Shown: piece by piece, positions 8,793 through 18,044 of the stretch
Layout of the letters: each line of letters begins with the position of its first letter
How positions within the stretch are numbered: the first letter of the stretch is position 1
NCBI RefSeq assembly: GCF_002943105.1
Contig: NZ_PTPZ01000001.1
Location: 1 to 64,000, forward strand
Direction: 5' to 3'
DNA length: 64,000 nucleotides
From: Cloacibacterium normanense
Lineage (GTDB): Bacteria > Bacteroidota > Bacteroidia > Flavobacteriales > Weeksellaceae
Made by a program: the position numbers and the translations under genes
The notes under the pieces: model-generated
Told to the model about the DNA's origin: nothing
The model's database searches: none
Seen by the model: the letters and a program-made list of their open reading frames with translations, nothing else

Positions 8793-11591
8793 TTAGTACC
8801 AGCCTCGTCTGAAATAGCCAATCAGAGCGCCTACATTTAGATTAAAAGTAAAACGTATTCTATTTCCGTAATCTTTAAATTTTGGCTCAAAACCAAGGCT
8901 AGATTGTACAGGAAAATAAACTTCTATAAAATCTGGAATGACCTTAAATTTTATCCCACTATCCCAAATGAATTTTGGAGAATGCGCACGGTTTTTATAT
9001 ACTCCAAAATCTGCGTAAACGTCTATCATCTTCCAAACGTTGGCTTCTACATTATGAGTGAGCATCCATTGGTCTACCGTTCCGTTAATATAAGATTTAA
9101 AACCACCTTCTGCCATAATAAACTGCTGAGAAAGTATTCCGCTAATTGCACTCTGAGCCAAGAGATTATAAGAGAAAGCATAGTTGGAAACTTTAGAAAT
9201 CCCGATGTCAAAATTATTATTTCTGGTATGGTTTTTTAAGAAATATCCACCATAAAATCGTAAACTCAGTTTTTTGTTTTTGGCATATTCTAATCGGTAA
9301 TAACTTTCGGCGGTAAGTTTTGCATAATCTTCCATGTATTGGAAATTTCCGAAAATATACTTTTCTTTAATCACATTATTGTCTGAATACACGAAACCAA
9401 GATTCCAAATGTTATATTTAGCATAATCATTTTCTGCAATCATTTCGGGGCTTAAATCTCTTTCGAAAAAGTTGTAAGATGCAGATAAACTTCTAGAAAT
9501 CTGACTTCTTGGGTTTTTGTTAAAAGACATTTGGCTGGCAAAACTCATTTTTTTATAAGACAAACCAAAATCATAATTGAACTTAGCCGTAGAAAATTCT
9601 AAAGTAAGCGTTCGGAAGAAACTTTCCGCAGGCTGAATTTTATAGACTGCATTAAGAGAACCATTAATATCTTTACTTCCTGTACTGAAAAACGGCGAAA
9701 CCAGATATTGAAACCTCTTGTCAATCAGTGATTTATTTTTAAATCTTATTCCCAGTAATAATTTGTCATAATTATTCCACGCAATTCCTGGCGTAAGATA
9801 AACTTCGTTAATTTCTGCATTTGGATTGTCTGGAATAAGTTTAAATCTTAATTTTTTGGCATTGTCTTTAATTCCTTTGGTATAAAGATAATTGTCTCTA
9901 AAATTATTTTCTGGGAAAGCATATAAATCATTAATGACGATTTTTACCGCTTCATTATCTGGAATTACGTAACCGCAAGAACTATCCTGATAATTCGTAT
10001 CATACCAAAAAGTTTTTTTGCTGCCATCTTCATGAAAAGTTTCTAATTTAAAAGGAATATTCTGCGCTGTATTTTTAGAAACATTAATGTTGATGACGTT
10101 ATCTTTTCTCTCGAAATCATCGAGTTTAAAATTAATTCTTTGTTTTCTTTTGACGTATTTTTCTAAAAATTCTGAAGAGTAACCAGAAGCTACCGTGAGT
10201 TGGTCTAGAAAATCTCTTTTGTCTAATTCAGAAGTTTGATTTTTGGCAATATAACCTTTTAAGAAATTTTCAAAATAAGAAGTTCCCATTTTTTCGGCAA
10301 TCAAGGTAAAAAGGCTTCCCGTCTCGAATTGGCTAATCGCCATTTCATTAAAATTACTTAAATCCGAAAACTTTTCGTCTATTTTTTGGTCAAGGTTTTG
10401 TGCTGTAATGTATTGATAAGCCAAACCGTATCTTTCAATCAACTTCAATCGAGAAGCAAATGAAAGTTTTAAAGGTTTCATTCCCAGTATTTTATAATCT
10501 GAAAGCGCGCCGAGAATTTTATGGTCGGGGTAATTCTTTTTCAAATACTGAATTTCTAAATACGTTTTAAGTCCGTTCGTAATCCAGTGATTTTTTTCTT
10601 TATCAGAAACAAATAATTGCTCTGCAACTTGCTGAGAAACAATGCTAAAATAATCCATATCTATTTTTTCGGCATCGGTAAACATTTGGAACTTAAATTT
10701 CCAAAATTTAATATCATCATTCCCGAAAAAATCATTTTTGGACTTAAATTTTTCGCTGATGAAGATTTTTTCTGGCAAAAATCCCGTTTTTTCTTTGATA
10801 AAATGAAGATGAAGCGGTAGATAAAACGCTATCAGTTCCTTTTCTTTTTCGGTGACAGGATAACCCAATTCTACCAAATGTTTTTGTCCGTCAACAATGG
10901 TTTCTAGCTGATAATTTTCTTGGTCAGAAATCAGAAATTCTACATCTTTATTGAGTTTTCCTTCAAAAATATTGGGAGCAACTTCAGTTAAATTACTGCT
11001 GATATTTTGAGCGGAATTTTCAAATTTTACTCGGTAAAAAGTATTTACATTTACGTTTTCTTCTAAATCTTTGTAATATTTTTCAAGGAAATTATCTCGG
11101 TCAAAACTGTCTGGAACCAAGAAAAAATATTTGAGCAAAGTATTATTTTTCCCGATTCCATAACCGGTAAACTGAGCACTCGGTAAAATCACAGAATATT
11201 CTAGCGAAAGTACAGTAAAAGCATTTGGGGCTAAAGGTTTTGGGAGTTTTATAAAAAGATTTTCATCATCTAAAACACCTTCATATGGTTTTTTGTCTAT
11301 CATCAGATAAACCAATCTGCCTCTTTCATTAGATTTTGCGTAATATAAATCCTTTTTTCGGTCTTCAATTTTTCTTCTAACTAAAGGCGTATTTCTGCTT
11401 TTGTAAGCTGCCGTGAAATTCTGAAGTTTTATATGTGTGAGTTCACTCTCAGATTTGTTTTGATAATAGATTTTTTCTCTTACAGAAAGTGTTCCTGCTG
11501 AAATTTTTGCATCAACAATGATGGAGTCTTTTTGCGAAAAAGCAAAAAGATTAAGCAGTAAACACAGTAAAATGATAGTTTTCTTCTTCAT
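8793..11591 (-). CDS. M1-like aminopeptidase homologue with degenerate zinc site plus beta-barrel-like tail
   Basis: The 932-residue protein starts with a signal peptide (about 1-19). Residues 20-240 resemble the N-terminal beta domain of M1 aminopeptidases. Residues 245-470 align with the gluzincin domain, but the zinc motif HExxH reads QQVAE (320-324), and the downstream WLxEG reads WITNG (336-340). All three zinc ligands and the general base are therefore replaced. After about residue 560 the chain is rich in aromatic beta-strands and ends YFRRGWY, suggesting an outer-membrane barrel. A peptidase role is unlikely; a binding or structural role is inferred. It is monocistronic with a -7 box upstream. 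Confidence 0.7.
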   Translation of the reverse strand: MKKKTIILLCLLLNLFAFSQKDSIIVDAKISAGTLSVREKIYYQNKSESELTHIKLQNFTAAYKSRNTPLVRRKIEDRKKDLYYAKSNERGRLVYLMIDKKPYEGVLDDENLFIKLPKPLAPNAFTVLSLEYSVILPSAQFTGYGIGKNNTLLKYFFLVPDSFDRDNFLEKYYKDLEENVNVNTFYRVKFENSAQNISSNLTEVAPNIFEGKLNKDVEFLISDQENYQLETIVDGQKHLVELGYPVTEKEKELIAFYLPLHLHFIKEKTGFLPEKIFISEKFKSKNDFFGNDDIKFWKFKFQMFTDAEKIDMDYFSIVSQQVAEQLFVSDKEKNHWITNGLKTYLEIQYLKKNYPDHKILGALSDYKILGMKPLKLSFASRLKLIERYGLAYQYITAQNLDQKIDEKFSDLSNFNEMAISQFETGSLFTLIAEKMGTSYFENFLKGYIAKNQTSELDKRDFLDQLTVASGYSSEFLEKYVKRKQRINFKLDDFERKDNVININVSKNTAQNIPFKLETFHEDGSKKTFWYDTNYQDSSCGYVIPDNEAVKIVINDLYAFPENNFRDNYLYTKGIKDNAKKLRFKLIPDNPNAEINEVYLTPGIAWNNYDKLLLGIRFKNKSLIDKRFQYLVSPFFSTGSKDINGSLNAVYKIQPAESFFRTLTLEFSTAKFNYDFGLSYKKMSFASQMSFNKNPRSQISRSLSASYNFFERDLSPEMIAENDYAKYNIWNLGFVYSDNNVIKEKYIFGNFQYMEDYAKLTAESYYRLEYAKNKKLSLRFYGGYFLKNHTRNNNFDIGISKVSNYAFSYNLLAQSAISGILSQQFIMAEGGFKSYINGTVDQWMLTHNVEANVWKMIDVYADFGVYKNRAHSPKFIWDSGIKFKVIPDFIEVYFPVQSSLGFEPKFKDYGNRIRFTFNLNVGALIGYFRRGWY

Positions 11592-11605
11592 TGATTTTAG
11601 AAACT

Positions 11606-11613
11606 CAAATATA
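11606..11613 (-). promoter_or_regulatory. -7 box of the M1-like gene
   Basis: The minus strand reads TATATTTG, 14 bp before the ATG, matching TAnnTTTG. Confidence 0.5.
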
Positions 11614-11769
11614 GAGAGAAACTATTGAAATTGCTTACATAAATCCGAAAAAATATTACATTTTATCAACAATTTTTGAATTTTATTGACAATGGATTTT
11701 GAGAATGATAATTCCTTTCTCGGATGAATATTTTCTTCGAAATAAATCGGAAGTTTTTATCTTTTTAAA

Positions 11770-12681
11770 TTATAAAAAAGGCAGTAGTAAATGCCAAATT
11801 CCCACGGTAAGGATAGATAGAGGAATTCCCACCGCAACCATCAAGTTACAAAATTTTGGTTCTAAATCATGAGCCGAAGCAATAATCGCTGCTGTAATCA
11901 TTGGTGCCATCGCTGCTTCTAAAATACAAATGTCTATTACGTCTCCATTTTGATGGAAAATATATTTGTAAATCACTAAAATCAATAAAGGCAAAAGAAC
12001 GAGCTTGAAAAGTAAACCGATGAAAAGATGAAACCCTTCTTTTTTCTCAATTTTTTCCCATTGCATTTGACTTCCCACAGAAACCAAAGCGAGTGGAACA
12101 GTAGTTGCGCCCAATTTCATTAAGACTTCGTCAAAATCTTTTGGAATTTCTATGGAGAAAACATTCAGCAACAAAGCAATTACAAATGCTATAAATGGAG
12201 GAAATTTTAAAATTTTAGAAAGATGTTTGAGTAGAGAATCTTTGCTTCCAGAATAAAAATTGGCGACTAAAATTCCTACTGTCGAAAGAGCGACAAATCC
12301 GGGTTGGTCTACCAACATCACGGTTTTTAAACCTTCTTCTCCATACATAGCTTGGATTAAAGGAATGCCTACAAAAGAGGTATTTCCGAAACCTGCGCAC
12401 ATAATTAAAGCGCCAATTAAAGAAGATTTCCAACCGAAAATTTTTCCTAATCCCGCAAAAAATAAAATCGCCATAAAAATTCCTATCCAAACTACTAAAA
12501 CTGGATAAATCACCGAGCTGTTGAGCTCTATTTTTGAAATATAATACAGCGAAAATGCAGAAAGTGAAATATTAATCACAAATGCATTCAATGAGGTGTG
12601 AAAATTCTCGGGAATTATTTTAGATTTTTTTAAAACAATTCCTATGATCAGACAGACAAAAAGTAAAATTAAGTTGCTCAA
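11770..12681 (-). CDS. AEC family transporter
   Basis: This 303-residue inner-membrane protein has about ten hydrophobic helices arranged as two five-helix halves. It includes the family segments CAGFGNTSFVGIPL and AAMAPMITAAIIA in the crossing helices. The auxin efflux carrier family moves organic anions such as malate. The substrate here cannot be told. It is the last of three minus-strand genes (pyrEF, hemolysin III, this) with gaps of 0 and 9 bp, so co-transcription is likely. Confidence 0.85.
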   Translation of the reverse strand: MSNLILLFVCLIIGIVLKKSKIIPENFHTSLNAFVINISLSAFSLYYISKIELNSSVIYPVLVVWIGIFMAILFFAGLGKIFGWKSSLIGALIMCAGFGNTSFVGIPLIQAMYGEEGLKTVMLVDQPGFVALSTVGILVANFYSGSKDSLLKHLSKILKFPPFIAFVIALLLNVFSIEIPKDFDEVLMKLGATTVPLALVSVGSQMQWEKIEKKEGFHLFIGLLFKLVLLPLLILVIYKYIFHQNGDVIDICILEAAMAPMITAAIIASAHDLEPKFCNLMVAVGIPLSILTVGIWHLLLPFL

Positions 12682-12690
12682 TTTCTTTTG

Positions 12691-13335
12691 CTAAACGTAT
12701 AAATAAATCGATAAAAAGTGACAGAAACTCCCTGCTAAAACAAAAAAATGGAAAATAGCATGATTGAATTTTATTTTCTTAATGCTGTATAAAATTGCAC
12801 CAATGGTATATAAAACTCCGCCAAGAATTAGGTAAAATACTCCTTTTTTGTGTAAACTAGCGGTTAAGTCTTGGAAATAAAAAACGATCAACCAACCCAT
12901 CAAAACGTACATCGCTGTAGAGACAATTTTAAATCTTCCCGTGAAAAATAATTTGAGCATAATTCCTGTAAAAGCCATCACCCAAACCATCGAAAAAATA
13001 AGCCAACCCGTTTCTCCATTTAGACTTACCAACGTAAAAGGCGTGTAACTTCCTGCGATAAGAACATAAATAGCAGCATGGTCAAAAACTTTGAGCTTAA
13101 ATCTCTTTTGAGGTTCCTTTGAAGCATGATAAAGTGTAGAAGCGAGATATAATAAAATTAGACTCACCCCAAAAATTGGGAAACTTATCATCATCCAGAT
13201 ATTGTCTTGTTGCACTGCTTTAATGATTAATAAAACCAAAGCGATGATGCTCAAGAAAATCCCGAAAGCATGAGACCAAATGTTTAATTTTTCTTCGGTA
13301 GGCGAATAGAATTGTATGTTCGTTTTTTTATCCAT
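12691..13335 (-). CDS. Hemolysin III family (PAQR) membrane protein
   Basis: This 214-residue protein has seven hydrophobic segments. It shows the PAQR residues of the possible metal site: the TLYHAS segment, the DHAAIY segment with its aspartate, and two histidines in the C-terminal FNHAIFHFF/CHFLS region. PAQR proteins include bacterial TrhA, linked to membrane-lipid homeostasis. The hemolysin name is historical. The gene directly abuts the pyrEF stop with no gap, so the two are probably translated from one message. Confidence 0.9.
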   Translation of the reverse strand: MDKKTNIQFYSPTEEKLNIWSHAFGIFLSIIALVLLIIKAVQQDNIWMMISFPIFGVSLILLYLASTLYHASKEPQKRFKLKVFDHAAIYVLIAGSYTPFTLVSLNGETGWLIFSMVWVMAFTGIMLKLFFTGRFKIVSTAMYVLMGWLIVFYFQDLTASLHKKGVFYLILGGVLYTIGAILYSIKKIKFNHAIFHFFVLAGSFCHFLSIYLYV

Positions 13336-14694
13336 TTAGAGCGATTTTAGGTAGGCGTTCCAAGATTCTAACTTATAGAGTTTTGCAGATTTTTCTACAT
13401 TTTCGGCTTTATAAATTCCTCGACCTACAATCACGAAATCTGTATGTAAATTTTTGAAAACATGTTCTGGCGTATTGTACTGTTGACCTTTGTCATCGCC
13501 TTTGGAACTAATATTTACTCCTGGCGTAAAAAGTAAAACATTGGCAGGAACTTTATTTTGAGCCACACAACCAATAATATTTGGATGCGTTTCTACTATT
13601 TTTAAAGCTTCTTTTCTATAATTTTGGTCAGTCAATGCACCTTTCGAAGACATAGAAAGAATAGCAATTACCCCAGAATTCATGAAACAATCAATGCTTT
13701 GATAGCCTGCAATCACGTGAGAAGTAACCAAATCTGCCCAATGCGAAATTTTATACATTCCGCCTCTGTATTGTAGTTCCTGAGTATTCCCGATGTCGCC
13801 AAATTTTCGGTCTTCCATCAAAAGGAAATTATGTTTGGTTGCCAAATCTTTTAGCGGAAGGATGGTTTTATCACTATCAAAATCAGAAATAATGTCAATG
13901 TGCGTTTTTAGAGCGACAATATGTGGCCCAACTTGTTCTGCAAATTCTAGCAATTCTTTGGTAGTGGTTACATCTGCAGAAGCGATTAGGTTAGATTGTT
14001 TAGCAATCGCAATTTCTAAGATTTTTTTGCCAACAGAATGTTCGCAATTTTCTAATTTTTGTTCGTAAGAAAGTCTTTTTTCTTCTTTGAATTCAATTTT
14101 ATTTCCTGCGATAAATTCATTAATTCTTAAAACTTCTTCTTCCGTAAGATGATCTACTTCTTTTAAAATTTCTACCACTTCAGAAATGCTGAAAAGCGTA
14201 TGAACGTGATAACCTTTCTCTTGTAAAAGTTGCTTTCCGCCTTGTTCACGGTCTAGAACCACTACAATATCAGAAACTTTTAACCCTTCATTTTCTACTT
14301 CGGCGATGGTTTCTACCAAAGATTTCCCAGAAGTGATTACATCTTCTACCAGTAGACAGTTTTGTCCAGATTTATAAATTCCTTCAATCAATTTTTTGGT
14401 TCCATATTCTTTAGCTTCTTTTCTCTTGATAATCAATGGAATATAGCTTTCTAAAGACATAGCAGTTGCCATAGGTAATGCAGCGTAAGGAACACCACAA
14501 ATCACATCAAAATTATCCAAAGGAAGCATTTCTAAAAGATAATTGGCCAAATGTTTTAAGATTTTTGGCTCAGAAGCGAGAGGTCTTAAATCTACATAGA
14601 ATGGGCTTTCGATGCCGGATTTCAATGTAAATCTGCCGAATTTTATAATACCCAGTTTATAACATTCTAAGAAGAATTCTTTTTTACTTTCCAT
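13336..14694 (-). CDS. pyrEF: Fused orotate phosphoribosyltransferase / orotidine-5'-phosphate decarboxylase (UMP synthase)
   Basis: This 452-residue enzyme makes UMP from orotate in two steps. Residues 1-205 are the phosphoribosyltransferase, with the PRPP loop LLVEDVITSGKSL and KRKEAKEYG. Residues 210-452 are the decarboxylase, with the lysine in ALKTHIDI and the catalytic D-K-D group in MEDRKFGDIGNT. The order PyrE-PyrF and the motif spelling are those of eukaryotic UMP synthase rather than the short bacterial PyrF. It is first in a three-gene minus-strand unit, with a TACCTTTG -7 box 20 bp upstream. Confidence 0.93.
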   Translation of the reverse strand: MESKKEFFLECYKLGIIKFGRFTLKSGIESPFYVDLRPLASEPKILKHLANYLLEMLPLDNFDVICGVPYAALPMATAMSLESYIPLIIKRKEAKEYGTKKLIEGIYKSGQNCLLVEDVITSGKSLVETIAEVENEGLKVSDIVVVLDREQGGKQLLQEKGYHVHTLFSISEVVEILKEVDHLTEEEVLRINEFIAGNKIEFKEEKRLSYEQKLENCEHSVGKKILEIAIAKQSNLIASADVTTTKELLEFAEQVGPHIVALKTHIDIISDFDSDKTILPLKDLATKHNFLLMEDRKFGDIGNTQELQYRGGMYKISHWADLVTSHVIAGYQSIDCFMNSGVIAILSMSSKGALTDQNYRKEALKIVETHPNIIGCVAQNKVPANVLLFTPGVNISSKGDDKGQQYNTPEHVFKNLHTDFVIVGRGIYKAENVEKSAKLYKLESWNAYLKSL

Positions 14695-14713
14695 TTTACT
14701 TTTTTACTTTTTA

Positions 14714-14721
14714 CAAAGGTA
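14714..14721 (-). promoter_or_regulatory. -7 box of the pyrEF operon
   Basis: The minus strand reads TACCTTTG, 19 bp before the pyrEF ATG. Confidence 0.5.
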
Positions 14722-14882
14722 AGATTTTTATAAGTACGAAGCGTAAAGTTAAAAGTACAAAGTGTGAGTGATAGAGTAGTAGAATTATAGAATTAGAGAG
14801 TGCTCAACTTTAAAATAAATAAATCAAACCAAATTATAGATTTTGTTAATGAAAAATTGACCTATTTTCGGTACTTTTTTGC

Positions 14883-14890
14883 TATTTTTG
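14883..14890 (+). promoter_or_regulatory. Candidate -7 box of the superoxide dismutase gene
   Basis: TATTTTTG fits TAnnTTTG and lies 35 bp before the ATG. A TTG at 14857-14859 is 23 bp upstream, slightly beyond the usual 19-21. Confidence 0.4.
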
Positions 14891-14925
14891 GGAAATTCAA
14901 TTTTTAAAAATTTAATCTTTTAGAT

Positions 14926-15684
14926 ATGAAAAAATTAGTTCAATGGGCTTTTGTAGCCATCGCTTTTTCTGCGGTTACTTCTTGTGTAGCGGTAGTGGGA
15001 AATACAGCGCAACCTGTAGTGAATGTAGAATCTACAGATTATGGTAAACCTTCTGATGTTACTGCAAATGAAGGTGCTTTCAAAATAAAAACACTGAAAC
15101 ATAATTATGATGCTTTTTCAAAATATGTAGATGCTAAAACCATGTACATTCACTTTTCTAAGCATTATGTAGGATATTTAAACAACTTAAATAAAGCGGT
15201 GGAAGGAAAACCTCAAGCGAATATGACCATAGAAGAAGTGTTGAAAACTCTTGATACCAGCAATGCTGCGTTAAGAAATAATGCAGGAGGTTATTACAAT
15301 CACAATTTGTATTTTGATTTGATGACTCCGAATTCAACAGGAAAACCAACTGGGAAATTAGCCGATGCCATCAATAGAGATTTCGGGAGTTTTGAAAATT
15401 TCAAAAAGCAGTTTTCTGATGCAGGAGCGAAACAATTTGGTTCTGGTTGGGCTTGGTTAGTAACTGATGCTTCAGGAAAATTGAAAGTAGGAAGTACCGC
15501 AAATCAAGACAATCCATTAATGCCTGGAATGTCTATTTCTGGAACTCCAGTTTTGGCAATGGACGTTTGGGAACACGCTTATTATCTAAAATATCAAAAC
15601 AAAAGAGCAGATTATATAGAAGCTTTCTTTAACGTAATCGATTGGAACGTAGCTTCTGATTACTACGAAAAAGCAATGAAATAA
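14926..15684 (+). CDS. Superoxide dismutase (Fe/Mn family), predicted lipoprotein
   Basis: This 252-residue enzyme converts superoxide to oxygen and hydrogen peroxide. The metal ligands are all present: histidine in MYIHFSKHY, histidine in GGYYNHNLYF, and Asp and His in MDVWEHAYY. Glutamine in STANQDNPLM sits where manganese-type enzymes carry it. A lipoprotein signal with lipobox AVTSC (cysteine 20) precedes an extra linker of about 25 residues, so the enzyme is probably anchored to a membrane facing the periplasm instead of being cytoplasmic. Length beyond the signal is normal. It is monocistronic. Confidence 0.9.
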   Translation: MKKLVQWAFVAIAFSAVTSCVAVVGNTAQPVVNVESTDYGKPSDVTANEGAFKIKTLKHNYDAFSKYVDAKTMYIHFSKHYVGYLNNLNKAVEGKPQANMTIEEVLKTLDTSNAALRNNAGGYYNHNLYFDLMTPNSTGKPTGKLADAINRDFGSFENFKKQFSDAGAKQFGSGWAWLVTDASGKLKVGSTANQDNPLMPGMSISGTPVLAMDVWEHAYYLKYQNKRADYIEAFFNVIDWNVASDYYEKAMK

Positions 15685-15706
15685 AATTAAAAAAAAAGTT
15701 TATTTT

Positions 15707-15774
15707 TCTCGCTGATTTAACTGGTTTGGCTGATTTTTATCTGCTTAATTTGCTAAATCAGCGAGATTTTTTTT
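15707..15774. terminator. Terminator-like hairpin made of the intergenic CTCGCTGATT repeat
   Basis: TCTCGCTGATTTA (15707-15719) and its exact complement (15754-15766) form a 13-bp stem followed by T8. The same words recur in other intergenic gaps near 52.85, 53.02, 53.15 and 62.85 kb. Confidence 0.6.
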
Positions 15775-15778
15775 GGAA

Positions 15779-16321
15779 TTACTCTTTGGTTTCTTCTATG
15801 ATTTCGGTTTTTAAAGATTTATCTTTGAAATAAAAATTATGATGAAAATCAAAAGCCCAATCTGTTTCTGGTTTTGCAATCGTTCCGAAAAATTGAATTT
15901 TTTCATTATCAATTTCATTTAACCAATAACCATGGAAAACTGCAATTTTTTGAAAATTATTGTCAATGTAATTGTTGAAATTTTCTTTTCTAAATAAAGT
16001 GTCTAGAAGAGTTTTGTTGTCTTGTTTTATTTTCAGTGAAATTCCTGCATCTCTGTATTTATCTACCTGTTTTTTGCCTTCATTTTCAAATTCATTGGTG
16101 ACAAAACTATCTAAATAAGATTTGGTGATGCTAATTTTTATGTTTTTATCAACGATTAAAGTATCAAATTTTTCCACTGTTTTTTCTTTCGGAAAGAATC
16201 TATCCGTAGAATTTTCACTTGTAATTATTGGTTTGTTGAATACTTCTATTTTTTCTTCTTGTTTTTTGGAGCAAGATAAAATGGCTAGAAGTAGAATTGG
16301 TAGACAAAAAGTGGTTTTCAT
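15779..16321 (-). CDS. Hypothetical lipoprotein
   Basis: The 180-residue product has a lipoprotein signal with lipobox AILSC (cysteine 17) followed by SKKQEEK. The mature part is charged, with no recognisable catalytic motif. The C-terminal half has the beta-strand-like segments KIAVFHGYWLN and WAFDFHHNFYFKD. A TAAATTTG -7 box lies just upstream on the minus strand. I do not recognise a family. It converges on the superoxide dismutase gene. Confidence 0.75.
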   Translation of the reverse strand: MKTTFCLPILLLAILSCSKKQEEKIEVFNKPIITSENSTDRFFPKEKTVEKFDTLIVDKNIKISITKSYLDSFVTNEFENEGKKQVDKYRDAGISLKIKQDNKTLLDTLFRKENFNNYIDNNFQKIAVFHGYWLNEIDNEKIQFFGTIAKPETDWAFDFHHNFYFKDKSLKTEIIEETKE

Positions 16322-16337
16322 TGGTTGATAATTTACC

Positions 16338-16345
16338 CAAATTTA
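16338..16345 (-). promoter_or_regulatory. -7 box of the hypothetical lipoprotein gene
   Basis: The minus strand reads TAAATTTG, 16 bp before the ATG at 16321. Confidence 0.45.
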
Positions 16346-16382
16346 CAAAAAATCTTACCTTTACAAAAATTAAAAAGTTATT

Positions 16383-17927
16383 ATGAAAAAATCATTTTCT
16401 TTGTTCTTTATTCTTTACTCATTATTCTTTTTTAGTCAAATTTCAGAGCAGAAACTAGACGAACTTATCCAAAATACCATAAAAACTTTTGATGTTCCAG
16501 GGATGTCTGTTGGTGTTATAAAAGACGGAAAAGTCATCTATTCAAAAGGTTTCGGAGTACGCTCTCTTAACAATAATTTACCGATGACGCCAGAAACTTT
16601 GGTGGGAATTGCTTCTAATTCTAAAGGTTTCACTTGTACCGCTTTAGCGATTTTAGCAGACGAAGGAAAACTGAATTGGGACGATAAAGTGACCAAATTT
16701 TCACCAGATTTCAAAATGTATGACGATTATGTGACGCAAGAACTTACCATCAAAGATTTGGTGACGCACAGAGCTGGATTAGGTCTTGGACAAGGAGATT
16801 TAATGTTTTTTCCAGAAGGTGGAACTATGACTACAGAGCAATTATTGCACAATGTTCGTTATTTGAAACCTGCGCATTCTTTCAGAAATACAATGGATTA
16901 TAACAATGTGATGTTTATTGTAGCAGGAGAAGTTATTCGTAAAATTTCTGGCAAAACTTGGGCAGAGTTTATCGAAGAAAGAATTATGAAACCTGTTGGG
17001 ATGACAGCAAGTTTTGGTTCTTATAACCGTGCAAAATCTATTGAAAATAAAATTGATGCACATGCTCCAGTCAATGGAAAAGCAGTTGCGGTTCCTCACG
17101 ATTGGAACGAAACGGCCAATGCAGCAGGTGGAATTTTGAGTAACATTACTGACATGACGATTTGGGCAAATTTCTTAATGAACGGTTTTGTAACCAAAGA
17201 TGGTGTACGTTTGGTTTCTGAGAAAAATGCAAATCTTCTTTGGCAAATTCAGCAACCCATTCCTATGGCTGCTAAAAATCCTTATGATACTAAATTTTAT
17301 GGTTATGGTTTAGGTTGGTTTATTTCTGATGTAAAAGGTCATCGTCAGATTCAGCATACAGGTGGTTTAATCGGTACAGTTACACAATTTACGTTAATTC
17401 CTGATTTGAATTTAGGAATTGTAGTGCTCACGAATCAACAACAAGGGGTGGCTTTTAACACGATTACCAATACTGTGAAAGATGCTTATTTAGGAATTGA
17501 AGACAGAAATTGGTTGAAAACCTATGCAGAAAGATACGCAAAAGGCAATGCGCAATATGACAAAGAAAAAGCTGAAACGTATGCTAAAGTAGCTGCTTAC
17601 CAAAAAGACAGAAGTGCAAAACTATCTCCTGAACAATTTGTAGGAACGTATAGAGATGCTTGGTTTGGTGATGTGGTAATTTCTAAAGAAAAGAAAGGTT
17701 TCAGAGTGATTTGTAAATCTTCAGAAAGATTAAAAGGTGAAGTTTTGCCTTATTCTAAAGATACTTTCGTTATCAAATGGGATGATAGAAGTTATGATGC
17801 AGATGCATTTTTTACCCTTACCTTTGATGAAAACGGAAAAGCAGTTTCTGCCAAAATGAAACCGATTTCAGATGTTACCGATTTCTCTTTTGATTTTGGA
17901 GATTTGGATTTGAAAAAAGTAGATTAG
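16383..17927 (+). CDS. Serine hydrolase of the beta-lactamase class C / D-aminopeptidase family
   Basis: This 514-residue exported protein has a signal peptide of about 19 residues. The transpeptidase-like domain (about 20-370) has the S-x-x-K motif in SNSKGF, Y-x-N in MDYNNV and HTGG near residue 322. A C-terminal beta domain (about 400-514, DUF3471-like) follows, with the segment FVGTYRDAWFGDVVI. Family members are penicillin-binding-like peptidases or esterases, rarely true beta-lactamases, so the substrate is unknown. The start is fixed by the signal peptide. It is followed by a bidirectional terminator. Confidence 0.88.
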   Translation: MKKSFSLFFILYSLFFFSQISEQKLDELIQNTIKTFDVPGMSVGVIKDGKVIYSKGFGVRSLNNNLPMTPETLVGIASNSKGFTCTALAILADEGKLNWDDKVTKFSPDFKMYDDYVTQELTIKDLVTHRAGLGLGQGDLMFFPEGGTMTTEQLLHNVRYLKPAHSFRNTMDYNNVMFIVAGEVIRKISGKTWAEFIEERIMKPVGMTASFGSYNRAKSIENKIDAHAPVNGKAVAVPHDWNETANAAGGILSNITDMTIWANFLMNGFVTKDGVRLVSEKNANLLWQIQQPIPMAAKNPYDTKFYGYGLGWFISDVKGHRQIQHTGGLIGTVTQFTLIPDLNLGIVVLTNQQQGVAFNTITNTVKDAYLGIEDRNWLKTYAERYAKGNAQYDKEKAETYAKVAAYQKDRSAKLSPEQFVGTYRDAWFGDVVISKEKKGFRVICKSSERLKGEVLPYSKDTFVIKWDDRSYDADAFFTLTFDENGKAVSAKMKPISDVTDFSFDFGDLDLKKVD

Positions 17928-17977
17928 TTTTAAACCACAAAAGGCACAAAAGATTTTCTTTGTGTTTAAGAAATACA

Positions 17978-18010
17978 AAAGAGCAAAAAGTAAAAATCTT
18001 TTTGCTCTTT
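17978..18010. terminator. Terminator after the serine hydrolase gene
   Basis: AAAGAGCAAAAAG and CTTTTTGCTCTTT form a 13-bp stem with a 7-nt loop, followed by more T. Confidence 0.75.
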
Positions 18011-18044
18011 TTTTTTGCATTTGAATTGCTTATTTTTAAACTTT

